A stretch of 64,000 bases of DNA from Simonsiella sp051414845 (GTDB lineage Bacteria > Pseudomonadota > Gammaproteobacteria > Burkholderiales > Neisseriaceae): NCBI GenBank assembly GCA_051414845.1, contig CP183313.1, positions 930,001 to 994,000 of the forward strand. The letters are read 5' to 3'. The notes beneath the pieces are model-generated. The model was not told the DNA's origin. It made no database searches and saw nothing but the letters and a program-made list of their open reading frames with translations. A program made the position numbers and the translations under genes. Below are positions 1 through 7,621 of this stretch, piece by piece (the stretch's first letter is position 1; every line of letters begins with the position of its first letter).

Positions 1-36
1 ACTAACCCAACCACTTAAACCCATAATTAACAAGCC

Positions 37-1023
37 ATGCGCCCCAATCTCTTCATCTGCCTAACCCCCCTGCAAGCTCTGATTGCGCAAGCCCTTATCC
101 GCCAAAGCGCGCCTGTCCCTGCTGATTTGCTTATGGTGTGCTATGCCGAAGCCGACAATGCCAAATATCGCCACTATTTTCAAGCAACCGCCGCTCTGTG
201 CCGCCGCGCTGATTATGTCTTAATTCCGCAAGGACGTTGGCAGAGAGAACTGGTTTTACCGCTTTTAATCAAAAATTTAGACAAACAATACGCCACCATT
301 TTCGCCGCTAGCATAGACAACCCAACCGTTCAATATCCATTAAGCCATCTCAAATTTGAGCGACTAGAAACCTTTGACGACGGCACGGCCAATCTCTACC
401 CGAGCAGCATTTTGTATCACAATCCGCCGCAAACTTTAAAACGCAAAATCATCAATTGCCTACAAGGTATGCGCTATCAAACCGAAGATTTGCGCCAGCT
501 TTCGCAACAACACCATACTTTATACCCCAATCAACGCAATATCGTTGCCCACACCAAACCTTTAACCCTATGGCAGCCTGAAAACAAAACACCATTTTCA
601 GGCAGCCTGAAAACGAGTAAGACAAGTTTCAGCGTCGCTAAAACCGAAAAAATCTGGCTCGGACAACCGATTTTTGCCGATGAAACGCGCAATGTTGAAT
701 GGGCGCAAAAAATCATGCAACACTATGAAATCCAAAACTATTTCCCCCATCCGCGCGAAACTTTGCTGCCTGAAAATATTGCGCTGATTGAAACGCCGTT
801 GATTTTTGAAGATTGGCTATTGCAGCAAATTCAAAGCCAGCCTGAAACCGAATTTGAGCTGTATCATCTTGCCAGCAGCGCAGCGATGAATGTTGCCCAA
901 TTTCCACGCGTGCGCGTGCATGCCATTCGCCCTAATCATGAATATTTCAGGCAGCCTGCATTTGTATATCTCTATGATTTAATGCCACCATTATCCATTT
1001 CCGTTACTGAATTTGCGTTATGA
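37..1023 (+). CDS. Glycosyltransferase family 52 (sialyltransferase-like)
   Basis: This 328-residue protein resembles the Lst alpha-2,3-sialyltransferases that cap Neisseria lipooligosaccharide. Shared features are the N-terminal LFICLTPLQALIAQAL strand, the motif TFDDGTANLYPSS (about residue 112), PHPRETLLP (about 235), the downstream IEDW-type region, and the HAIRP segment near the C terminus. It lacks the N-terminal membrane anchor of meningococcal Lst, so it is probably cytosolic or peripheral. A DUS is translated in frame near residue 187 (SGSLKT) in a region likely to be a loop. The stop codon overlaps the start of the next glycosyltransferase (ATGA), which implies co-translation. The family also contains alpha-glucosyltransferases, so the donor sugar is inferred. 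Confidence 0.8.
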   Translation: MRPNLFICLTPLQALIAQALIRQSAPVPADLLMVCYAEADNAKYRHYFQATAALCRRADYVLIPQGRWQRELVLPLLIKNLDKQYATIFAASIDNPTVQYPLSHLKFERLETFDDGTANLYPSSILYHNPPQTLKRKIINCLQGMRYQTEDLRQLSQQHHTLYPNQRNIVAHTKPLTLWQPENKTPFSGSLKTSKTSFSVAKTEKIWLGQPIFADETRNVEWAQKIMQHYEIQNYFPHPRETLLPENIALIETPLIFEDWLLQQIQSQPETEFELYHLASSAAMNVAQFPRVRVHAIRPNHEYFRQPAFVYLYDLMPPLSISVTEFAL

Positions 1024-1979
1024 AACCGACCCTATCGCTCATCATTCCGTGTTACAACGTAGAAAAATACATCACCGCCGCGCTGCAATCGGTGCTGGAC
1101 AATTTAAGCCCCAGCAAGGACACGCGTGTTGAATGCCTGATTGTAAACGATGGCGCAACCGACAACACCGCGCAGCTGATTGAAAATTTTGCACAAAATC
1201 AATTTTCAACGCGCCAAATCGCCTATCAAATCATCACGCAAGCCAACGTAGGTTTATCCGCCGCACGCAATAGCGGGATGAATGTGGCGCAAGGCGAATA
1301 TTGGTTGTTTTTAGACAGCGATGATGTTTTTGAAAACAAGGCATTAGACAAAATTCTTGCTGCGATTGACGCACACCAGCCCGACATTATTGAATTTGAC
1401 GCAACCCTATTTCAAGACACAGGCGCGCGCGCAACGCATACGATTTACCACGATTATTTCAGGCAGCCTTTTTCTTTGACACGCGCATTTGAAGAAAACC
1501 GCTGGTATGTTTGGTCGCGTTGCTATCACAAAAAATTGTTTGAACATCACAGATTTGAACAAGGAAAACTGTTTGAAGACATGATGACCATTCCCTATCT
1601 TTATTTACAAGCCAAACACTTTTTCAGGCTGCCTGAAAGCCTGCTCGGTTATCGCCAAAATTCAGGCAGCATTACCGCCAATGTCGGCAAACGCCATTTA
1701 AACGACATTTTTTTTGCCATGCAAAAAGCCATCCGTGCAGAAAAGATTTATCCTAACCATTTGCTGCAATTGCATATTTTGCAAGATAAAACATGGCGTT
1801 TACTGGTGGCGTATTCCGTGAAAAAATTTCTGCGTACGCATGATTTGAGTTTTCTAACCGATATACAAGATTACCGCCAAACCATCCGCCAAGAATTTCA
1901 ACGCGATTGGGGTTGGCAGTTTAGCTATTTTGGCAAAGTCATTCTCAAACGGCTGAAAGAAACGTTTTATGCTACCTGA
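1020..1979 (+). CDS. Glycosyltransferase family 2
   Basis: A 319-residue GT-A fold enzyme, probably acting on a surface glycan. Visible motifs are the nucleotide-binding start SLIIPCYNVEKYI, the VNDGATDNT segment, NVGLSAARNSG, and the metal-binding LDSDD (residues about 98-102). It has no signal peptide or obvious membrane segments. It overlaps the upstream family-52 gene by 4 bp, so the two form a small glycan-decorating operon. Acceptor and sugar cannot be read from the sequence. In-frame DUS copies occur near residues 147 (FRQPF) and 203 (FRLPES). Confidence 0.85.
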   Translation: MKPTLSLIIPCYNVEKYITAALQSVLDNLSPSKDTRVECLIVNDGATDNTAQLIENFAQNQFSTRQIAYQIITQANVGLSAARNSGMNVAQGEYWLFLDSDDVFENKALDKILAAIDAHQPDIIEFDATLFQDTGARATHTIYHDYFRQPFSLTRAFEENRWYVWSRCYHKKLFEHHRFEQGKLFEDMMTIPYLYLQAKHFFRLPESLLGYRQNSGSITANVGKRHLNDIFFAMQKAIRAEKIYPNHLLQLHILQDKTWRLLVAYSVKKFLRTHDLSFLTDIQDYRQTIRQEFQRDWGWQFSYFGKVILKRLKETFYAT

Positions 1980-2149
1980 AACCTGAAATATGCGGACTTC
2001 TATCTGTCAAAACAATCTGTCAAACAATGAAGCATTAACCAATCGCGCTCCATTTGTGTTTCAGGCAGCCTGAAAACATTTCGCCCTTTTTCAGGTTGCC
2101 CGAAACTGCTAAAATCCGTATTTCATTATTCATGCAAACCACAAAAAAC

Positions 2150-3157
2150 ATGTCCAAAATCACCGTCTCCCCGAGTCAAACCGAATTTGAAACCCAAGAC
2201 AATGAAACTATTCTCGCCGCCGCCATTCGCAGCGGTATCAATTTACCGCATTCGTGTCAAAGCGGCGTTTGCGGCACGTGTCGCGCGCAGTTAGTTTCAG
2301 GCAGCGTGCAGCAAAATGGCGAATACGATGATTACGTGTTAAGCCCCGAAGAAGTAGACGCGGGCATGATTTTATTGTGTTGCTGTCAAGCCAAAGAAGA
2401 TGTAGTAGTCGATATGCCCGCCTATGCTGGCGCGAAAGCCTTGACGATTCGCACTTTGCCCGCGCGCGTTGCCAGCGTACAAACGCATGGCGATGTGGCG
2501 ATTTTGAAAGTGGCATTGCCCAAAGCACCGCCATTTGCGTTTTACGCAGGGCAGTATATGGATATTTTGCTCAAAGAAGGCAGCCGCAGCTATTCGATTG
2601 CCAATGCGCCCAGCGAAACGGGGCAGCTGGAATTTCATGTACGTTTACACGAGGGCGGTTTGTTTTCGCCACAATTGTTTGACGGGAGACTGAAAAGCGG
2701 TTCCATTATCCGTTTGCGCGGTCCTTTGGGCGCGTTTACAGTGGACGAAAGCAGCGAAAAGCCGTTGATTTTATTGGCAACAGGCACAGGTTTTGCGCCG
2801 ATTAAATCTTTGCTCGCGCATTTGGTACAAACGCAACCGAATCGCCAATTGCACTTTTACTTAGGCAACCGCCACGCCAGCAGTTTTTACGACAACGCAG
2901 CATTACAAGATTTGTTGCAACAATTGCCCAACGCGCGTTATACGCCCCTATTATCTCGTCCTGATGACACATGGACAGGCAAAACAGGTTATGTAACCGA
3001 GCATGTGTTAGCCGATTATCCCGATTTGAGCCAGCACACAGTCTATGCTTGCGGTTCGCCCGATATGATTACATCCAGCCGCCATGAATTGATGGACAAA
3101 GGCAAACTGCCTGAACACGCCTATTTCAACGACGCATTTACGCCGCATGTCGGTTAA
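2150..3157 (+). CDS. 2Fe-2S/FAD/NAD(P)H reductase, AscD-like
   Basis: A 335-residue electron-transfer flavoprotein in three parts. First is an N-terminal plant-type ferredoxin domain with the cluster ligands HSCQSGVCGTC and a later Cys in LLCCC. Next is an FAD-binding barrel with RSYSIAN. Last is an NAD(P)H domain with LLATGTGFAPIKSLL and a C-terminal YACGSPDMI. In Neisseriaceae such proteins are usually annotated as CDP-6-deoxy-delta-3,4-glucoseen reductase, but the real electron acceptor is often unknown. I place the start at MSKITVSPS; an in-frame ATG at 2132 is possible, and the longer frame from 2054 would translate a DUS and is unlikely. No clear ribosome-binding site is visible at either start. 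Confidence 0.85.
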   Translation: MSKITVSPSQTEFETQDNETILAAAIRSGINLPHSCQSGVCGTCRAQLVSGSVQQNGEYDDYVLSPEEVDAGMILLCCCQAKEDVVVDMPAYAGAKALTIRTLPARVASVQTHGDVAILKVALPKAPPFAFYAGQYMDILLKEGSRSYSIANAPSETGQLEFHVRLHEGGLFSPQLFDGRLKSGSIIRLRGPLGAFTVDESSEKPLILLATGTGFAPIKSLLAHLVQTQPNRQLHFYLGNRHASSFYDNAALQDLLQQLPNARYTPLLSRPDDTWTGKTGYVTEHVLADYPDLSQHTVYACGSPDMITSSRHELMDKGKLPEHAYFNDAFTPHVG

Positions 3158-3177
3158 TTTGCGAAGTTTTATCATTC

Positions 3178-3213
3178 AGGCTGCCTGAAATCTTTCAGGC
3201 AGCCTATTTTTTT
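3178..3213 (+). terminator. DUS-pair terminator after the reductase
   Basis: Two inverted DUS copies (AGGCTGCCTGAAA, 2-nt loop, TTTCAGGCAGCCT) form a 13-bp stem followed by A and a run of T. This is the classic Neisseria arrangement of an uptake-sequence pair used as an intrinsic terminator. It separates the reductase from the lipoprotein gene downstream. Confidence 0.85.
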
Positions 3214-3259
3214 GCTATCATGCCGCCTGTTTTTTGTCTCCTATCAATTGGATAAAATC

Positions 3260-4327
3260 ATGAAGAAAACCCTAATCGCAGCCTTGTGTGCCTCTATGGC
3301 TTTGGCTGCTTGTTCTGACAAAGCTGCGGACAATCAAGCCGCTTCAGCAGCTTCTGCCGCCGCACAAAACATCTGCGCGCAACCAACACTCAACGAACAA
3401 ATCCGCGCCAGCATTCAAAAAAGCATCAGCGACACCGCGCGCAATTTTGCCAGCCAAGATGCGCGTCAATGGGTGGATGCCGATAAAGTCGTTGCCGCGG
3501 CAACTGAACTGAATATTCAAGTGAACAACGCCCAAACCAACCAACAAAACTGCCAAACACAAGTAAGCATCGCCATTCCAAGCGCGCTGCTTGATACGGT
3601 TAAGGCAAACGCGCCTTTGTTGCAAGCCCCTGTGCCAAGCGACTACATCGCCGAATCTTTACAAGGCAGCAATGCTCGTTTTGAAAACAACACGATTACA
3701 TTCCCATTGAACTACACACAGCCGCAAAACGGCGCAAACAACTTAAACACAACCGACAACAACTTAAGCCACGTCGGTAAAATCCTTGCCAATGCGCTGT
3801 TGCCATACGGCATCAAAGACACCATCAACGTGCAAGGACAAACCTTAAGCCGCCAAGAAGCCTTGCAAAAATTGCAAAGCCCAGCACCGAAGCAGCCTGA
3901 AACAACCGCTTCTATGCCTGCAACCTTGCCCAAAATGGAAGAAATAGAACCGATTGGCAACGACGTTCCTGCGCCACCACGCCCAGAAGAATTAAGTGCT
4001 TCAGGTATTACAAGCAACGCAACGGAAGTTTTGCAACCTACAGCACCAGCTAAAGCCAATGTAAGCGATGGCGAGTTGGCACAAGCGCGCGAAGCGAATC
4101 AGACAGCCGACCAATCCATCAAATCTGCATGGAAAAAAATCGACCCTGAAATTCAAAAAAGCTTGGTCGATGAACAGCGCAACTGGGAAAGCAAAAAACG
4201 CCAAAGCTGCCGTAGTGCAGGCGCAAAAGGTGCAGACGCTGCTGAAATTCAGTATTTGCAAATGCAATGCGACACCCGCCTAACCCGTGAGCGCGTGCAA
4301 TACTTAAACGGTTACAGCATTGATTAA
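3260..4327 (+). CDS. Lipoprotein with LprI-like (DUF1311) C-terminal domain
   Basis: A 355-residue predicted lipoprotein. The start MKKTLIAALCASMALAAC gives a signal peptide with lipobox LAAC (Cys18). The first 200 residues have no family I recognise. The last 80 residues (from about 275) match the lysozyme-inhibitor LprI/DUF1311 pattern: a Trp in SAWKKI, LVDEQRNWESKKRQSC, and a final paired Cys in QMQCDTRL. Such domains bind or inhibit lysozyme in some bacteria, but here the role is only suggested. An upstream in-frame Met would add a non-signal sequence, so I chose the Met with the lipoprotein signal. Confidence 0.75.
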   Translation: MKKTLIAALCASMALAACSDKAADNQAASAASAAAQNICAQPTLNEQIRASIQKSISDTARNFASQDARQWVDADKVVAAATELNIQVNNAQTNQQNCQTQVSIAIPSALLDTVKANAPLLQAPVPSDYIAESLQGSNARFENNTITFPLNYTQPQNGANNLNTTDNNLSHVGKILANALLPYGIKDTINVQGQTLSRQEALQKLQSPAPKQPETTASMPATLPKMEEIEPIGNDVPAPPRPEELSASGITSNATEVLQPTAPAKANVSDGELAQAREANQTADQSIKSAWKKIDPEIQKSLVDEQRNWESKKRQSCRSAGAKGADAAEIQYLQMQCDTRLTRERVQYLNGYSID

Positions 4328-4384
4328 ACCAAAGTGGGTGCTTGCACCCACTCTTTGTGTCTTTCAGGCAGCCTGAAAATATGC

Positions 4385-4406
4385 GTAGGTTGGGCTGTAA
4401 ACCCAA
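4385..4406 (+). repeat. GTAG-type REP hairpin
   Basis: The sequence starts GTAGG and continues with a hairpin TTGGG-CTGTAAA-CCCAA. The same GTAG-plus-hairpin architecture appears at 19419, 29491 (minus), 32359, 38053 (minus) and 48217 (minus). It is the hallmark of REP elements moved by RAYT-type transposases. Confidence 0.55.
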
Positions 4407-4485
4407 TGCAAACTTTCAGGCTGCCTCCTAATTCATGATTTGTTTATTAAACAAAAAAGCCAATATTCCATAAAAAATCAAAACC

Positions 4486-5268
4486 ATGACCGACATCCTC
4501 AACAAAATCCTCGCCACCAAAGCCCAAGAAGTCGCCGCTGCCAAAAGCGTGTTGCCACTTGCCGAACTCAAAGACCAAATCGCCGACGCGCCAGCCGTGC
4601 GCAATTTTATTGGCGCAATTTGCAGCAAACACGCGCACAATCAGCCCGCGATTATTGCCGAAATTAAAAAAGCCAGCCCATCCAAAGGCTTAATTCGCCC
4701 CAACTTTCAGCCAGCGGAACACGCCAAAGCTTATGAAAGCGCAGGCGCAGCGTGTTTGTCGGTTTTAACCGATGAACCCTATTTTCAAGGTTCGCCCGAC
4801 TATTTGCGCCAAGCGCGTGCCGCCGTGTCGCTACCCGTGTTACGCAAAGATTTCATGATTGACGAATACCAAGTTTTCCAAGCGCGCGCTTGGGGCGCGG
4901 ACGCCATTTTGTTGATTGCCGCCGCGCTAGACGCGCAAACCTTGCAGCGATTAGAACAATGTGCACACGATTTAGGCATGGCGGTTTTATTGGAATTACA
5001 CGACGAGAGCGAATTGGCAAAATGCACGCAGCTCACCACGCCTTTGCGCGGCGTAAATAATCGCAATTTGCGCACTTTTGAAGTGGATTTGCAGCAAACC
5101 ATCAATTTATTACCACAACTTTCAGGCAGCATTGTTGTAACCGAAAGCGGCATTCGCGACAAGCAAGATATTGAATTGATGCAACAATACGGCGTCAATA
5201 CTTTCTTAATCGGCGAAACCTTTATGCGCGCACCCGACATCGCCGCGAAAGTGCGCAAACTGTTTTAA
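4486..5268 (+). CDS. trpC: Indole-3-glycerol phosphate synthase
   Basis: A 260-residue single-domain (beta/alpha)8 enzyme. It converts 1-(o-carboxyphenylamino)-1-deoxyribulose 5-phosphate to indole-3-glycerol phosphate in tryptophan synthesis. Diagnostic segments are IIAEIKKASPSKG (catalytic Lys), VLTDEPYFQGS, LRKDFMIDEYQ, RGVNNRNLRTFEVD and VTESGIR. The length is normal and no fused PRAI domain is present. It stands alone without other trp genes, as is common in Neisseria. A DUS follows the stop directly, before the next start. Confidence 0.97.
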   Translation: MTDILNKILATKAQEVAAAKSVLPLAELKDQIADAPAVRNFIGAICSKHAHNQPAIIAEIKKASPSKGLIRPNFQPAEHAKAYESAGAACLSVLTDEPYFQGSPDYLRQARAAVSLPVLRKDFMIDEYQVFQARAWGADAILLIAAALDAQTLQRLEQCAHDLGMAVLLELHDESELAKCTQLTTPLRGVNNRNLRTFEVDLQQTINLLPQLSGSIVVTESGIRDKQDIELMQQYGVNTFLIGETFMRAPDIAAKVRKLF

Positions 5269-5281
5269 GGCTGCCTGAAAA

Positions 5282-5770
5282 ATGTTGCGATCTTTAACCT
5301 TATGCGCCTGTTTGCTCGCACTTACCGCGTGTTCGCCCGAAAAAAACGAAGAAAAAACTGCCGCTTCACAAGCAGCTGCCTCGTCTAGCAATCACATCGC
5401 TTCCGCCGTCTTAAACGTAGAGCAAGGCGAAGACATTTTGCAATCGAGCAAACAGGCGATGTTGGACATCAACGCTTCTGACATCGCCGCCGCGCAATTT
5501 CAACCTGAACCCATGCTTGTTGAAACTTTAAACAGTAGCGATGTTCAGGCAGCCTCATTGCCTAGTGATTTACTACCGCTGCCTGAACGCTGCCAAGCCT
5601 ATTTCCAGCGTGCACAAAGCTGTTACCAAACTCAAGCACAAGCCGACGGTTTAATCAGCATGTTGCAACAGCAGCAAGCGGAATTGGCAGCAGAAAACCC
5701 CGACGAAGCCGTCTGCCAAAACTTGGCGCGTAGTTTTGACGCGGTAGCGATGAATTTGGGTTGCCAATAG
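5282..5770 (+). CDS. Small lipoprotein of unknown function
   Basis: A 162-residue protein with the lipoprotein signal MLRSLTLCACLLALTAC (lipobox LTAC). The mature part is Ala/Gln/Ser-rich, then has a conserved-looking C-terminal half with four Cys (RCQAYF, SCYQTQ, VCQNLA, GCQ) that could form disulfides in the periplasm. It lies 13 bp after trpC, with a DUS between them, and is probably co-transcribed with it. I do not recognise the family. Confidence 0.7.
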   Translation: MLRSLTLCACLLALTACSPEKNEEKTAASQAAASSSNHIASAVLNVEQGEDILQSSKQAMLDINASDIAAAQFQPEPMLVETLNSSDVQAASLPSDLLPLPERCQAYFQRAQSCYQTQAQADGLISMLQQQQAELAAENPDEAVCQNLARSFDAVAMNLGCQ

Positions 5771-5831
5771 TTTTAGCTTCACTGAACTTCGTTTCAGGCT
5801 GCCTGAAAACCAACACATACAACAAAAAAAC

Positions 5832-6707
5832 ATGATGAACATCGCTTTCTATATCCTAAAGCTGCTGGCAAAACTGCCATACAACGCGCTGCAAACACTA
5901 GCGAAAATCTGCGGCTGGCTGTGTTATCACTTGGTTGTGCCACGCACGCAAGTGGGCAAAACCAATCTCGCAGCCTGTTTCCCCGAAAAATCCGAAGCTG
6001 AACGTAATGCCTTGTTACAACAGCATTATTACCATATGGCGTTGCTGATTTTGGAATACGGACGCTATTGGTATGGCGACGCGCAAACGCTGAAAAATGC
6101 TGTGCATTATCAAGACAAAGCCTATTTAGACGATGCGCTTGCGCGTGGCGAAAAGGTGATTTTGCTGTATCCACACTTTACCGCGTTTGAAGCGGCGGTG
6201 TACGCGCTCAATCAAGATGTGCCGCTGATTAGCGTCTATTCGCATCAAAAAAACAAAGAGTTAGACGAACAAATCCTAAAAGGTCGCCATCGCTACAATA
6301 ATGTTTATCTCATCGGTCGCACCGAAGGCTTGCGCAGCATTATCAAGCAAATCAAAGCCACCGCCGCGCCGTTTTTGTATTTGCCCGACCAAGATTTTGG
6401 CGCAAAAGATTCCGTGTTCGTCCCCTTTTTCGGCATTCCAACCGCCACCATTACAGGCTTATCGCGCATCGCCAAACTGACCAACGCCAGCGTTATCCCT
6501 GCTATTCCCACACGCCAAGCCGATGGCAGCGTTGTGTTGCGCTTTTATCCCGCTTGGCAAAATTTCCCCAGCGACGACCCTGTTGCCGACGCTACGCGCA
6601 TGAACGAATTTATCGAAGCACGCGTGCGTAAGCAGCCTGAACAATATTTTTGGTTACACAAACGCTTCAAAACGCGCCCGCAAGGAGACCCCCCGTTTTA
6701 TGGCTAA
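5832..6707 (+). CDS. Lipid A biosynthesis acyltransferase (LpxL/HtrB family)
   Basis: A 291-residue membrane-anchored lysophospholipid acyltransferase that adds a secondary acyl chain to lipid A. It has an N-terminal hydrophobic helix, the catalytic HX4E motif as HFTAFE (about residue 115), a QDFGAKDSVFVPFFG substrate-binding segment and a C-terminal FWLHKRFKTRP box, all typical of LpxL/LpxM. I cannot tell which of the two Neisseria-type late acyltransferases it is. The start may be the first or second Met. Its last 8 bp overlap the start of the downstream response regulator. Confidence 0.92.
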   Translation: MMNIAFYILKLLAKLPYNALQTLAKICGWLCYHLVVPRTQVGKTNLAACFPEKSEAERNALLQQHYYHMALLILEYGRYWYGDAQTLKNAVHYQDKAYLDDALARGEKVILLYPHFTAFEAAVYALNQDVPLISVYSHQKNKELDEQILKGRHRYNNVYLIGRTEGLRSIIKQIKATAAPFLYLPDQDFGAKDSVFVPFFGIPTATITGLSRIAKLTNASVIPAIPTRQADGSVVLRFYPAWQNFPSDDPVADATRMNEFIEARVRKQPEQYFWLHKRFKTRPQGDPPFYG

Positions 6708-7392
6708 TTTAGACATCTTGTGCGTAGAAGACGAAGCGCCGATTCAAAGCCTATTGCGTTTTCAATTGGAACAACAAGGACATAGCGTACGCGTCGCCGC
6801 CAATATCGGCAGCGCGCGCCAAGAAATTCAACACAAATTGCCCGATTTGGTGCTCTTGGATTGGATGTTGCCAGACCAAAGCGGCGTAGATTGGCTCGCG
6901 CAACTACGCGCCGACCGCCGCACCGCGCAGTTGCCCATCATCTTGCTCACCGCCCGCAGCGCAGACACCGACAAAGAACACGGGCTCAACCAAGGCGCAG
7001 ACGATTATCTAACCAAACCCTTCTCGCCGCGCGAACTTAATGCACGAATCAATGCCCTGTTGCGCCGACTCGCGCCACAAAAAAGCCAAAAATGCATCCA
7101 AATCGGCGACTTAACCATAGACCCCGAGCAACACAGCGTCTCCTCAGGCAGCCTGAACATAGAATGCAGTAGCAGCGAATTCAAATTGCTCCACTTTTTC
7201 GCCACGCACCCCAACCGCATTTACAGCCGCCGCGAATTGCTCGATTACGTCTGGGGCGACCACGTTTTTGTAGAAGAACGCACCGTAGACGTGCAAATCG
7301 GACGCTTACGTAAATTATTAGAACCCGCCAACCTTTCAGGCAGCCTGCAAACCGTGCGCGGCAGCGGTTATCGGTTTGTTATAGAAGAATAA
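6700..7392 (+). CDS. PhoB-like OmpR-family response regulator, orphan
   Basis: A 230-residue two-domain regulator. The receiver domain has the acidic pocket CVEDE, the phospho-acceptor Asp in LVLLDWMLPD (residue about 54), the switch Thr in LLTARS and the Lys in LTKPFSPRE. The C-terminal winged helix contains EFKLLHFFATHPNRIYSRRELLD and VRGSGYRF. The sequence is closest to PhoB (phosphate or envelope response). No sensor kinase follows; the next gene is hrpA. The start overlaps the acyltransferase stop by 8 bp, which implies translational coupling. An in-frame DUS lies in the linker (SSGSLN) and another near the C terminus (SGSLQT). Confidence 0.9.
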   Translation: MANLDILCVEDEAPIQSLLRFQLEQQGHSVRVAANIGSARQEIQHKLPDLVLLDWMLPDQSGVDWLAQLRADRRTAQLPIILLTARSADTDKEHGLNQGADDYLTKPFSPRELNARINALLRRLAPQKSQKCIQIGDLTIDPEQHSVSSGSLNIECSSSEFKLLHFFATHPNRIYSRRELLDYVWGDHVFVEERTVDVQIGRLRKLLEPANLSGSLQTVRGSGYRFVIEE

Positions 7393-7621
7393 ACTTTACG
7401 TCGGATATTCGTATCCGACATTTTTATTGAGTGAACTTTTAGGCTGAAACCTTTGCAAAACTTGGAGTGCGGACATCCTCGTCTGCTAAAAACATAAGCA
7501 ACAATGGTTTTTGCGCGTTCATTACGGACGGAGACGTCTAGGTTCCATCCCTGAAACCTTGCAAAACCAACACCCAACCCCATATATCCGACCTACTCTA
7601 TTGAATCATCAAGATAAAAAA

